This document shows positions 23,170 through 31,678 of a stretch of 39,085 nucleotides of DNA, in pieces. The notes under the pieces were generated by a model. That model ran no database searches. It saw only the letters and a list, made by a program, of their open reading frames with translations, and was not told the origin of the DNA. Each line of letters starts with the position of its first letter. Position 1 is the stretch's first letter. A program made the translations under genes and the position numbers. The stretch comes from Crocinitomicaceae bacterium. GTDB lineage: Bacteria; Bacteroidota; Bacteroidia; Flavobacteriales_D; Parvicellaceae. The stretch is from positions 1 to 39,085 of the forward strand of contig NZID01000086.1 of assembly GCA_002691605.1 (NCBI GenBank). The letters are read 5' to 3'.

Positions 23170-24870
23170 TTATTTATACCAAGCTTCTACTTCTTCGAGT
23201 AGTATTGGAGGGATACTTAACTTATTTTTTTTACGATAGCTGTTTAATTTTTGATGAACAGCTGTTGGTTTAGCTTCCAAAAGAATGCTTACTGAAGTGT
23301 ACCCAATTTCGTATAGTGGTTGAATCCAACTTTCAGCAATATTTAATTTTAAATATTCTTTTTTATTTGGTCCAGTATCCCATTTTTCCGGCTTCATTTG
23401 AGGGAAAAGTAAAACTTCTTGAATGGAAGATTGATTACATAGAAACATTACAAGTCTATCAATTCCTATTCCCATTCCAGATGTTGGCGGCATTCCATAT
23501 TCAAGAGCTCGAATGAAATCTAAATCGATTAGCATCGCTTCATCATCCCCTCTTTCAGCTAACTTAATTTGCTCTTCAAACCTCAACTTTTGATCAATAG
23601 GGTCATTTAATTCTGAATAGGCATTGGCCAACTCTTTTCCATTTACCATTAATTCAAATCTTTCAGTAAGTTCATCGTTATCTCTATGTTTTTTACACAA
23701 TGGAGACATTTCAATGGGATAATCCGTAATGAATGTTGGCTGGAGGTAGTTAGATTCACATTTTTCTCCAAAAATCTCATCAATTAATTTCCCTTTGCCC
23801 ATAGAGTCGTTAGTTTCTATATTCAGCTTTTTACAAGTCTCAAAAAGTTCCTTTACACCCATTTTTGAAATATCTATACCCGTATGTTCTTTTATAGAAT
23901 TAAGCATAGAAATTCTTTTAAATGGTTTTTTAAAACTAATTGTATTATTTCCAATTTTAACATCTGTCGTTCCTAAAACTTCCAAACAGATAAATTCTAA
24001 CATCTCTTCGGTGAAACTCATCATCCAATGATAATCTTTATATGCTACATAAACTTCCATTTGGGTAAACTCAGGATTATGGGTCTTATCCATTCCTTCA
24101 TTTCTAAAATCTTTGGCAAATTCATAGACTCCCTCAAATCCTCCAACTATGAGTCTTTTTAGATAAAGTTCATTGGCAATTCTTAAATATAATGGAACAT
24201 CTAAAGCGTTGTGATGGGTTACAAATGGTTTTGCTGCAGCTCCTCCTGGAATACTTTGTAAAATTGGGGTTTCCACTTCAACATAGTCTTTCTTAGAAAG
24301 AAACTTTCTCATACTATTAATTACTTTAGATCTCTTAAGAAAAGTTTCCTTAACGTAGTCGTTTACAATAAGATCTACATACCTTCTCCTATATCTTAAT
24401 TCTGGATCGTTAAAAGCATCATGAGTAATTCCATCAGTATCAACTTTAGGCTGAGGTAAAGGTTTTAAAGACTTACTTAGTAAATGAATCATTTCTACAT
24501 TAACAGAAATTTCTCCAACCCTTGTTTTAAAAACTTTTCCTTCAATTCCTAATATGTCACCAAGATCGAGCCATTTTTTAAAGACATCATTATACATAGA
24601 CTTGTCTTCATCTGGACATATTATGTCTCGATTTAAATAAATTTGTATTTTACCTTTTGCATCTTGAATAGATCCAAAACTAGCTTTCCCTTGTATTTTT
24701 CTTCGCATTAACCTGCCAGCAATAATAACTTTCTCCCCGTCTATAAAATTTTCTAAAATTTGAGATGAATAATGGGAGAATTTAAATTCTTCGGCAGGGT
24801 AGGGGTTAATTCCATAGGAAATTATTTTTTGAAGACTTTCTCTTCTAATCTGCTCTTGTTCTGAAAGCAT
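23170..24870 (-). CDS. lysS: Lysyl-tRNA synthetase, class II
   Basis: A 566-aa class II aminoacyl-tRNA synthetase. An N-terminal OB-fold anticodon-binding domain (about 45-150, VIIAGRLMRRKIQGKASFG) is followed by the catalytic core: motif 2 region FAKDFRNEGMDKTHNPEFTQ, then NAYSELNDP, and motif 3 GMPPTSGMGIGIDRLVMFL. After LLFPQMKP the protein continues about 65 residues (KKEYLKLNIAESWIQPLYEI...) beyond where E. coli LysS ends, a helical extension I associate with Bacteroidota enzymes. About 70 bases separate it from the LysM gene, and 102 bases lie upstream without a clear promoter. Confidence 0.97.
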   Translation of the reverse strand: MLSEQEQIRRESLQKIISYGINPYPAEEFKFSHYSSQILENFIDGEKVIIAGRLMRRKIQGKASFGSIQDAKGKIQIYLNRDIICPDEDKSMYNDVFKKWLDLGDILGIEGKVFKTRVGEISVNVEMIHLLSKSLKPLPQPKVDTDGITHDAFNDPELRYRRRYVDLIVNDYVKETFLKRSKVINSMRKFLSKKDYVEVETPILQSIPGGAAAKPFVTHHNALDVPLYLRIANELYLKRLIVGGFEGVYEFAKDFRNEGMDKTHNPEFTQMEVYVAYKDYHWMMSFTEEMLEFICLEVLGTTDVKIGNNTISFKKPFKRISMLNSIKEHTGIDISKMGVKELFETCKKLNIETNDSMGKGKLIDEIFGEKCESNYLQPTFITDYPIEMSPLCKKHRDNDELTERFELMVNGKELANAYSELNDPIDQKLRFEEQIKLAERGDDEAMLIDLDFIRALEYGMPPTSGMGIGIDRLVMFLCNQSSIQEVLLFPQMKPEKWDTGPNKKEYLKLNIAESWIQPLYEIGYTSVSILLEAKPTAVHQKLNSYRKKNKLSIPPILLEEVEAWYK

Positions 24871-24972
24871 ATGAATAAGTAAATTCTAAATAAAGAATGA
24901 AAAGGAAGACTTGGTTACATCGTTCGGATTCACACATAAAACAGGAATCATTAAACTATTAGCAACTAATTT

Positions 24973-25713
24973 TTATTGAAAGGAATTTTCTAATATTCCC
25001 AAGATAGAATCTTCCTGTAAATTCATTATTGCAATTAAATCTGCATCAACTTTTACTGATAATTTCAATATCCCTTCAGACAAGGTTTGTCCTTTTTCAA
25101 CAAGATGAGAAGAATGAGAGACGTTTTTCTCACTTAGATATTTACCTGCCCATAGTTGATTGGCTTTAAGTTTGTTTTTTGCAAATTCATCTTCCTCATC
25201 TAACGTAATTAGATGAACTTGAGAGTCAAAATATTGAGCAATTTTAGATACCAACTCTAATTTCTGTTTGGTTTCAATATTTAAATCTAGTGGAACAACT
25301 ATATGATCATATCCCGAATCTTGCATTAGTTTTTCTTGAACTATAATAAATGGAACGGGAGAGTTAGTAATAACTTTTAATGCATTACTTCCAGTTATTT
25401 TTTGCCATCTACTAGCTCCATGAGTGCCCATAAATATTAATGAAACTCCAATTTCGCTAGCTACATCACCAATATCATCAAAAATATTTCCAATTCTAAC
25501 TACAGTACTAATTGAGCATGAAGAATCAACGGCCTTACCGATAGAAGTCTCTTGTTCTAGCTTTTCATGGGCTTTACTTACGTCCTCTCTTGAATCTACT
25601 ATATGAAGTAGAACCAATTCAGCATTAATAATAGATGCAAATTTAACAGCATGTTGAATAGCCGTATGTGAAACTTCCGAAAAGTCAGTTGGTACAAGTA
25701 ATTTAGTAGGCAT
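24973..25713 (-). CDS. Tandem universal stress protein
   Basis: A 246-aa protein with two Usp domains. The first (about 1-125) begins MPTKLLVPTDFSEVSHTAIQHA and ends with the nucleotide-loop motif GTHGASRWQKITGSNALKVI, matching the G2xG9G(S/T) ATP-binding pattern. The second (about 138-246) begins DHIVVPLDLN and lacks the glycine-rich loop (ADLIAIMNLQEDSILGILEN), so probably only domain 1 binds ATP. Such fused Usp proteins are common in flavobacteria and generally stress-related. It has its own likely promoter (TAAATTTG) just upstream. Confidence 0.92.
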   Translation of the reverse strand: MPTKLLVPTDFSEVSHTAIQHAVKFASIINAELVLLHIVDSREDVSKAHEKLEQETSIGKAVDSSCSISTVVRIGNIFDDIGDVASEIGVSLIFMGTHGASRWQKITGSNALKVITNSPVPFIIVQEKLMQDSGYDHIVVPLDLNIETKQKLELVSKIAQYFDSQVHLITLDEEDEFAKNKLKANQLWAGKYLSEKNVSHSSHLVEKGQTLSEGILKLSVKVDADLIAIMNLQEDSILGILENSFQ

Positions 25714-25740
25714 AATTAAAGAATTTAATTTTTAAGTTGA

Positions 25741-25748
25741 CAAATTTA
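25741..25748 (-). promoter_or_regulatory. Candidate -7 element for the uspA-like gene
   Basis: TAAATTTG on the minus strand is an exact match to TAnnTTTG, 27 bases upstream of the start codon. Transcription would start near 25735. No TTG is found at the expected 17-23-base distance upstream, so only half of the promoter is supported. Confidence 0.4.
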
Positions 25749-25793
25749 AAACTATTAAAGTAAAAAATAGTTAAATAATTATTATAAAATTAT

Positions 25794-26231
25794 TTAAGCG
25801 GTTTTATCTTTTAAAGGTTCTTTATTTTGATTTAAAGATTCTTCATTCGAGGAAAGATCTTTTAAAACAGCTCCCATTTTACAGTTTCCAGAAAAAATTG
25901 CTCCAGGTTCAATGGCCAATTTATTTGTAGAAATTTCGCCCTGTAATTTAGCAGTACTTTTGAGAGATAACAATTCGTCGACTTCAATAGTCCCATTTAG
26001 TTTACCTTCAATGTCAGCATTTTTACAGTTAATATCACCATCAATTTTTCCAGTTGGACCTAGAACTAACCTGCCCTTTAGAGAAATTGTTCCTTTTAGG
26101 TAACCATCAATTCTAATATTAGAATCAGATTTTATATCCCCCTCAATATGTGTCCCTTCCACTATTCTGTTTAGCCTTTCGGGAGACTGGTTATTAGAAT
26201 TTGCCATATGCTTATCGGATTTAAATACCAT
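25794..26231 (-). CDS. Bactofilin (CcmA-like cytoskeletal protein)
   Basis: A 145-aa protein with a bactofilin domain (about 20-120): a regular right-handed beta-helix pattern, for example NIRIDGYLKGTISLKGRLVL, DGDINCKNADIEGKLNG and QGEISTNKLAIEPGAIF. The N- and C-terminal tails are polar and disordered (NQNKEPLKDKTA at the end). Bactofilins polymerise without nucleotide and scaffold peptidoglycan enzymes, often M23 endopeptidases. Two starts are possible, 26231 (MVFKSDKH) and 26207 (MANSNNQ); the predicted promoter leaves almost no leader for the first, so the second deserves consideration. Its promoter overlaps the end of porW. Confidence 0.93.
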   Translation of the reverse strand: MVFKSDKHMANSNNQSPERLNRIVEGTHIEGDIKSDSNIRIDGYLKGTISLKGRLVLGPTGKIDGDINCKNADIEGKLNGTIEVDELLSLKSTAKLQGEISTNKLAIEPGAIFSGNCKMGAVLKDLSSNEESLNQNKEPLKDKTA

Positions 26232-26242
26232 AATTTATTCGA

Positions 26243-26271
26243 CAAAGATACAAAAAACATGAAATTTCAAA
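26243..26271 (-). promoter_or_regulatory. Candidate bactofilin promoter
   Basis: On the minus strand TTTG (26268-26271), 17 bases, then TATCTTTG (26243-26250), an exact TAnnTTTG. Both elements fit the flavobacterial consensus. The start would fall about 26236-26238, giving a leader of only some 5-7 bases to the ATG at 26231 or about 30 to the ATG at 26207. It lies in the 40-base gap right after the porW stop. Confidence 0.55.
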
Positions 26272-28926
26272 TTATTGATAAAATGCATTAAAAAATTCAA
26301 TATAATTTTTTGGATTTTTTTCTAAATAAAGCTCTTTCAGGTTATTAGGAGAAATTAAGAAAAAGTCTTCATTTTTATAGTTTTTCACATTTCCTTTATT
26401 CACCTTAAATGAAACATAATAGTCTAGAGCAATTTGACTATTTTTAAAAAATTTAACCATAACCATTTGATCAGAAGTATTTAAAAAAGTATTAAAAACT
26501 TTTAATTTTAAATCTGAAAAATTAGACATATTAAAGTCTGCAATGTTATTTTTTGCTTTATTTATTTTGAGATTTTTTGGTGCTATCATTACAAAATAAT
26601 GAATAGTGTCGGGGTTATAATTAAAGTTCCAAGTTTTTTTAGCTATTAAGTTTTTAGCACTTTTTACTTTTAGTGCACTTAGTGCATTATTAGCTTGGTC
26701 CCCATAAAATGTTCCTAAACACTTTTCTACTACAAACTTCAGAGTAGAAATCAATTCTTGATTGTTGGCTGATGTATCATTTAATTTTTTTAATGTGTAA
26801 GCTTTCAAAAGCCCATATTGACAGGTTAAAATATTATTTGAATCTGCAAGTTTATTATTACAGGAAGCTAAAACTTCATTGTAGTTTTCAGTTTGAAACT
26901 TATTATAAAGTTGACTATAAAAGTTTTTTTCTAAAGTTAGTTCATTTTGCACATCGCTAGATATTCCGTCTTCCAAAAGTAGTTTTGCATATTTACTTTT
27001 AGGATATTTCTCTAACAATAGCTTCTTCATTTTTAAACTCAAATCAGTTTTATTGAGGGTATAAAAAATATTGTGTAATTCATAGATCGAAGCTATGGCC
27101 TCCATTTTGGGTTGGTAATTTTCTACAATTCTATTAAATTTTTTAATGGCTTTAACTAAGTCTTGAGTTTCATAGTGATGAATCAGTCCTAGGTTATAGA
27201 GAGATAACAGAACAGAGTCTTCCATGGAGTTTCTTAATTCTTTGTTTTCACATGGCAGGCTTTTTAAAAGCTCTTCAAACAATTCATTATTCGTGTAAGT
27301 TGAATTAGTTTCTTCATTTTCTTCAAAGAAGAGACTTGTCTTGGAAGATCTTCTCCAGTTATCCTCAAAGATAATTTTACCCCACTTTTTTTCAAATTCA
27401 TTTTTTCCTCTTTGGAGTAATCCTTGATCCCAAATAAAAAAAGAAGTATTTATAACACTATTACTATTTGGAGCCGAGAGCTTTTTACTATTACTGGCGA
27501 GTAAAGGAGTATTGGCTACTTCTTTTTTTTTTGAAATTTCCATTTCCACAATTTCATATAATTTGTTGTTTCTTTCTTCTTCAGAAAGTGAACAAAGATC
27601 TAACAAACTATCATTTCTACTTACACTAAGTTCATTTAAATAAATGTCCTTTAGAAGTTGATATCTTTTCAGAATTAATTCCTGGTCTCTATATTTTTTT
27701 AATGGAATTTTTTGGATAGAGTCATAATATAAAAAAGAATTAATATACTCAGAGTCGTCGTAAAATAAATCTCCCATTCTTCTCATAGATTTAATTTTTT
27801 GTTGAGGATCATTTAAGCTTAAATTGATTGATTTTTGCAATTGCTCAATTCCCAGATTTTTCTGATTTTCTTTAAATGATATTTCTGCTAAGGCATAATA
27901 AATTTGATCAAAATATTCTATGTTCTTATCATCCTTAAGCATTTTCATTAATTGAGCTTTGATTGCCTTAGAATCTCCTTTGCTAAAAGATAAGGCTCGG
28001 TTTATTTTAGCCTGAAAGGCCATTTCATATTCTGGATTACTTTCTACAACTTCTTGATAATAGTAAGATGCCTTATAATTCTCTTTTTGATGATAAAGTT
28101 GAGCCAGTATAAACGTCAACCTTGTTTTAAATCTTTTTTTATATTTTTTGTCAAGTGCTAGTTCAAGATACTCAATAGCCTTTAGGTTGTTCTTACTTTT
28201 AATATACAGTGCTGCTAAAGTAGGATAGATTTTATTTATTGTTTTTTCTAAAATTATTTTTTCTTGATCTTCTAAAAAATCCATTCGATATTCATAATCA
28301 AATACCATTTTAATCTTTTCTTTGGTGGGAGTTTTACTTTTATTCTTTAAATTTTTTAGCTGTTCTTCATACTTTACTAGTAGATTCAATAGTATTTCTT
28401 CCGCTTCATCAAATGCTTGCATTTCTATTAATACTTTAGCTTGCCAAAAAATACTTTCGTAATAATTATTTTCTGAAGAGTATTTATTTTCAATATGTTG
28501 GAAAATTTTTAGTGAGCTAGGAAAATCATGTTTATAATACCTTGTTTTTCCCATAGTCATCCAATTATCGTCAATAAATTTACCCCACTCTTTGTTTCTA
28601 TTTTTTCCTCTTTTTTTGTGTGGCATTCTATGCTTGAAAATCACCAATTCACATTTTTTATAAGCTGTATCCATGGGCGCATACCAATTTTTAGCTTCTT
28701 CATTGCTAGTAAATGGAAAAACAGGAAGAATTTCATTGTAATCTTCTTTTCTAGATTCTAAAAAATTATTGTAAGATGTCTTTATAAGTTCATTTGCATT
28801 GAAAAAACCATTGTATTTAGCATGTAGGTTATGAAAGCCTCTGTGAATTACTGTATTTTTTTCAGTAGAACATTGAGAAATTAACATAATTAATAATGCT
28901 GTAAAAACACTTTTTGTTAGTTTCAT
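26272..28926 (-). CDS. porW: Type IX secretion lipoprotein PorW/SprE
   Basis: An 884-aa lipoprotein: signal MKLTKSVFTALLIMLISQC with the lipid Cys at 19, followed by the conserved start of the family (RGFHNLHAKYNGFFNANE). The body is helical with TPR-like units (about 120-680, e.g. NLKAIEYLELALDKKYK and LAQLYHQKENYKASYYYQ) and a beta-rich C-terminal end (about 760-884). PorW/SprE is an outer-membrane lipoprotein needed for T9SS function and, in gliding flavobacteria, motility. A T9SS cargo with a type A sorting domain is encoded at 6640-8703. The gene is divergent from the M23 peptidase gene across 126 bases. Confidence 0.9.
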   Translation of the reverse strand: MKLTKSVFTALLIMLISQCSTEKNTVIHRGFHNLHAKYNGFFNANELIKTSYNNFLESRKEDYNEILPVFPFTSNEEAKNWYAPMDTAYKKCELVIFKHRMPHKKRGKNRNKEWGKFIDDNWMTMGKTRYYKHDFPSSLKIFQHIENKYSSENNYYESIFWQAKVLIEMQAFDEAEEILLNLLVKYEEQLKNLKNKSKTPTKEKIKMVFDYEYRMDFLEDQEKIILEKTINKIYPTLAALYIKSKNNLKAIEYLELALDKKYKKRFKTRLTFILAQLYHQKENYKASYYYQEVVESNPEYEMAFQAKINRALSFSKGDSKAIKAQLMKMLKDDKNIEYFDQIYYALAEISFKENQKNLGIEQLQKSINLSLNDPQQKIKSMRRMGDLFYDDSEYINSFLYYDSIQKIPLKKYRDQELILKRYQLLKDIYLNELSVSRNDSLLDLCSLSEEERNNKLYEIVEMEISKKKEVANTPLLASNSKKLSAPNSNSVINTSFFIWDQGLLQRGKNEFEKKWGKIIFEDNWRRSSKTSLFFEENEETNSTYTNNELFEELLKSLPCENKELRNSMEDSVLLSLYNLGLIHHYETQDLVKAIKKFNRIVENYQPKMEAIASIYELHNIFYTLNKTDLSLKMKKLLLEKYPKSKYAKLLLEDGISSDVQNELTLEKNFYSQLYNKFQTENYNEVLASCNNKLADSNNILTCQYGLLKAYTLKKLNDTSANNQELISTLKFVVEKCLGTFYGDQANNALSALKVKSAKNLIAKKTWNFNYNPDTIHYFVMIAPKNLKINKAKNNIADFNMSNFSDLKLKVFNTFLNTSDQMVMVKFFKNSQIALDYYVSFKVNKGNVKNYKNEDFFLISPNNLKELYLEKNPKNYIEFFNAFYQ

Positions 28927-29018
28927 TAACTTTTAAAATATGCAATATTAACCACAATCTTTAAAACTTATTGTATGGTAACTTCGTAATCTTGAAGTTA
29001 ATAATCTTTGATTAACTA

Positions 29019-29026
29019 TATTTTTG
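29019..29026 (+). promoter_or_regulatory. Candidate -7 element for the M23 peptidase gene
   Basis: TATTTTTG matches TAnnTTTG, 26 bases before the ATG. The nearest upstream TTG (28992) is 24 bases away, slightly too far. An alternative reading is TTTG (29007-29010), 17 bases, then GATATTTG (29028-29035), with one mismatch. Either would serve the gene at 29053. Confidence 0.3.
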
Positions 29027-29052
29027 TGATATTTGTAGATATAATTAATTGA

Positions 29053-29952
29053 ATGACCAATTCACAACCTTCAAAATCACGTTTTAAAAGTTGGATTAAT
29101 AATCTTCAAGAAACAAGAAGAATTGTTGTCTTGGACGAAGGAAGTTTTGAAGAAAAAAGAAATTTCACAACCTCAAAATTTTCCATTATAGTAATTATTT
29201 TGTTTTCAATTATTGTTTTTGGCACTTTATTTTTCTTTCTTATTTCTGCCACCTCACTTAAAACATTTATATCAGGATACCCTAATCCTACTCTTCAGAA
29301 GGAATTAATAGACAAAAACATTAAACTAGACCAAAAGCTAAGTGATCTAATTGACAAAACCTCAAAAGAAGAGCAATATTTAAACAATATTCAAAAAATA
29401 CTAAATGGTGGAATACCCAATAATAGAGATACAGTTTTTAAGGTATTTAAATCTCAGAAAATAAATAATAACCAAAAACTTTCAGCTTCAGAAAAAACTA
29501 TTAGAGAAAAAGTCAGTAACAGAGAAAAGTATGATATTGATGTAATACCTGGCGGAGCACTGACTAAAGATGTCCTTCCAGAGCTTTTGTTATTCCCACC
29601 TATTATCGGAGAGATAACCAATAAAATGAATATTTCTTCAGGACATTTTGGCGTGGATGTAATTGCTCCTAAAAATGAAGCTGTTGTTGCCATATTAAAA
29701 GGCACAATAGTATATCAAAACTGGTCGCCAACCGATGGCCATGTAGTTCACATTCAACATAAAAACAATTTACTTTCTATATATAAACACAATTCGGAGG
29801 TACTCAAAAAAATTGGTGACTATGTTGATGCAGGAGAACCTGTTTCAATTGTGGGCAATAGTGGAGAGCACTCTACAGGACCTCATTTACACTTCGAACT
29901 TTGGCATAACGGTTACCCAATAAACCCAGAAAAGTTCATCAATTTTCAATAA
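29053..29952 (+). CDS. M23 (LytM) peptidoglycan endopeptidase, membrane-anchored
   Basis: A 299-aa protein: a cytoplasmic tail (about 1-42), one transmembrane helix (about 43-68), a short coiled-coil-like region (about 83-118), and a C-terminal M23 domain (about 180-299). The zinc site is complete: H198 and D202 in GHFGVD, H278 and H280 in GPHLHFEL. It is therefore expected to cut peptide cross-links in the periplasm. The topology with TM and coiled coil matches MepM/Csd-type M23 enzymes that partner bactofilins; a bactofilin gene lies 3 kb away beyond porW. Confidence 0.93.
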   Translation: MTNSQPSKSRFKSWINNLQETRRIVVLDEGSFEEKRNFTTSKFSIIVIILFSIIVFGTLFFFLISATSLKTFISGYPNPTLQKELIDKNIKLDQKLSDLIDKTSKEEQYLNNIQKILNGGIPNNRDTVFKVFKSQKINNNQKLSASEKTIREKVSNREKYDIDVIPGGALTKDVLPELLLFPPIIGEITNKMNISSGHFGVDVIAPKNEAVVAILKGTIVYQNWSPTDGHVVHIQHKNNLLSIYKHNSEVLKKIGDYVDAGEPVSIVGNSGEHSTGPHLHFELWHNGYPINPEKFINFQ

Positions 29953-29978
29953 AGTTTTTTTCTTAGGTTCATTATACT

Positions 29979-29986
29979 TAAATTTG
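29979..29986 (+). promoter_or_regulatory. Candidate -7 element of the yceD-rpmF-plsX-fabH operon
   Basis: TAAATTTG is an exact match to TAnnTTTG, 16 bases before the yceD ATG. No TTG lies at the standard upstream distance. The 50-base gap after the M23 gene holds no hairpin. Confidence 0.4.
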
Positions 29987-30002
29987 TCGGCTATTTAGTA
30001 CT

Positions 30003-30518
30003 ATGAAAATGTTAAAAGAATTTATAATTCCTTTTTCAAGTCTTAAATTTGGGTCTAATTTTCATGAGTTTGAAATAGACAAAACGTTCTTTGAAGCTTT
30101 TAATTACTCTCGTTATGAATTCTGTAACATTACTCTACAGATAGATTTTAGAAAGGAAAACACTTTAATGGATTTACAATTTAATTATAGTGGATATTTG
30201 GAAATATTATGTGACAGATGTTTAGATAACGTCACTATTGAATCTTCTGGAAAATTCAGTAATATATTAAAATTTAGACATGGAGTAGATGAAATAATAA
30301 ATGACGATGTTATTTATTTACCCTACGAAAGTTATGAATTTAACATTGCGCAGCTATTTTATGAATATATTGTGTTAAATACTCCTAATAAAGTCAAACA
30401 TAATAAAGACCTTTGTAATATTCAACAATTAGAACTAATCAATAAATATTCACCGAGTAATAAAGAAGGCATTTATGACCTTAGATGGAGTAAATTAAAA
30501 GATTTAAAAAACAACTAA
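30003..30518 (+). CDS. YceD/DUF177 family protein
   Basis: A 171-aa cytoplasmic protein of the DUF177 family, normally encoded immediately before rpmF, as here (20-base gap). The signature is LEILCDRCLDNVTIESSG, including the CDRC motif, preceded by a strand pattern (LQIDFRKENTLMDLQFNYSG). YceD is linked in bacteria and plastids to 23S rRNA accumulation and ribosome assembly. The gene order yceD-rpmF-plsX-fabH is widely conserved, joining ribosome and membrane-lipid synthesis. Confidence 0.9.
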   Translation: MKMLKEFIIPFSSLKFGSNFHEFEIDKTFFEAFNYSRYEFCNITLQIDFRKENTLMDLQFNYSGYLEILCDRCLDNVTIESSGKFSNILKFRHGVDEIINDDVIYLPYESYEFNIAQLFYEYIVLNTPNKVKHNKDLCNIQQLELINKYSPSNKEGIYDLRWSKLKDLKNN

Positions 30519-30538
30519 AAATAGTATAAAAAAAAGTT

Positions 30539-30730
30539 ATGGCACATCCTAAAAGAAAACAGTCCAAAACAAGAAGAGATAAAAGGAGAACTCACTACAA
30601 AGCTTCTACCCAACAGCTTGCAACATGTCCTACAACAGGTGAAACTCATTTATATCATAGAGCACATTGGTCAGAAGGAAAACTTTATTATAAAGGTAAA
30701 GTTGTAATGGAAAAAGATGCTATAGTTTAA
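30539..30730 (+). CDS. rpmF: Ribosomal protein L32
   Basis: A 63-aa bL32. It starts [20 protein letters not shown], the almost invariant N-terminus. It continues with a single Cys ([10 protein letters not shown]) and not the four-Cys zinc ribbon, so this is the zinc-independent form. The C-terminus ([11 protein letters not shown]) is normal. It lies 20 bases after yceD and 9 bases before plsX. Confidence 0.98.
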   Translation: MAHPKRKQSKTRRDKRRTHYKASTQQLATCPTTGETHLYHRAHWSEGKLYYKGKVVMEKDAIV

Positions 30731-30739
30731 TATTTCTCA

Positions 30740-31678
30740 TTGAGAATTGGAATAGATATCATGGGCGGAGACAACGCCCCCGATGCTAATTTGTTAGGCG
30801 CTTTCTTAGCTTACAAGGAATTAGGTTCTAACGAAAAAATAGTACTGGTTGGGAATCAAGATTTGGCTCACCAATGGTTTTCATCAAATAAAATAGATGC
30901 TACCCTTTTCGAATATATTCATTCGGATCAGGTCATATTAATGAATGAGCACGCTACAAAAGCCATTAGAAAAAAACCCAATAACAGCATTTCAGTTGGC
31001 TTTAAGGCTTTGAAAAAAAATGAAATTGATGTTTTCTCTAGTTCTGGAAACTCCGGAGCTATGCTTGTTGGAAGTATGTTTTCTATAGGTCCAATAAAAG
31101 GCGTCATACGTCCAGGAATTACTTCTGTATTGCCAAAAGAAAATGGAGGTGTGGGATTGATTCTTGATGTAGGGGTTAATGCTGATTGCAAGCCGGATGT
31201 ATTATTTCAATTTGCAATTTTAGGAAGTTTATTCGCAGAAAATGTTTACAATATACAAAGCCCTAAGGTAGGGCTATTAAATATTGGGGAAGAAAAAGGC
31301 AAAGGAAATCTTCTTACCCAAGCTACTTATCAACTTTTAGAAGACAATGAAGACATTAATTTTATTGGGAACGTTGAAGGGAGAGATTTATTTACTGAAA
31401 AAGCTGATATAATAGTTTGTGATGGGTTTACTGGAAATGTGGTTCTTAAACTAGCAGAATCTTTTTATTCGCTGATTAAAAAGAAAAATTTTTCCGATCC
31501 TTATTTTGATAGATTTAATTATGAAATTTATGGTGGAACGCCAGTTTTAGGGGTAGATGGAAATGTTCTAATTGGTCATGGAATTAGCAATGAATACGCT
31601 GTTAAAAATATGATATTACTGGGTAAAGATCTAATCAATTCTAAACTTAATTCTAAGATTAAAACTGCTTTTAAATGA
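30740..31678 (+). CDS. plsX: Phosphate acyltransferase PlsX
   Basis: A 312-aa enzyme making acyl-phosphate from acyl-ACP for phospholipid synthesis. It begins RIGIDIMGGDNAPDA, the family hallmark, and has VFSSSGNSGAMLVGS and IVCDGFTGNVVLKL. The start codon is TTG at 30740: it reproduces the standard N-terminus, while the next ATG (30761) would remove the first strand. A weak non-ATG start may keep expression low. The TGA stop overlaps the fabH ATG (ATGA at 31675), indicating coupled translation. Confidence 0.96.
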   Translation: MRIGIDIMGGDNAPDANLLGAFLAYKELGSNEKIVLVGNQDLAHQWFSSNKIDATLFEYIHSDQVILMNEHATKAIRKKPNNSISVGFKALKKNEIDVFSSSGNSGAMLVGSMFSIGPIKGVIRPGITSVLPKENGGVGLILDVGVNADCKPDVLFQFAILGSLFAENVYNIQSPKVGLLNIGEEKGKGNLLTQATYQLLEDNEDINFIGNVEGRDLFTEKADIIVCDGFTGNVVLKLAESFYSLIKKKNFSDPYFDRFNYEIYGGTPVLGVDGNVLIGHGISNEYAVKNMILLGKDLINSKLNSKIKTAFK

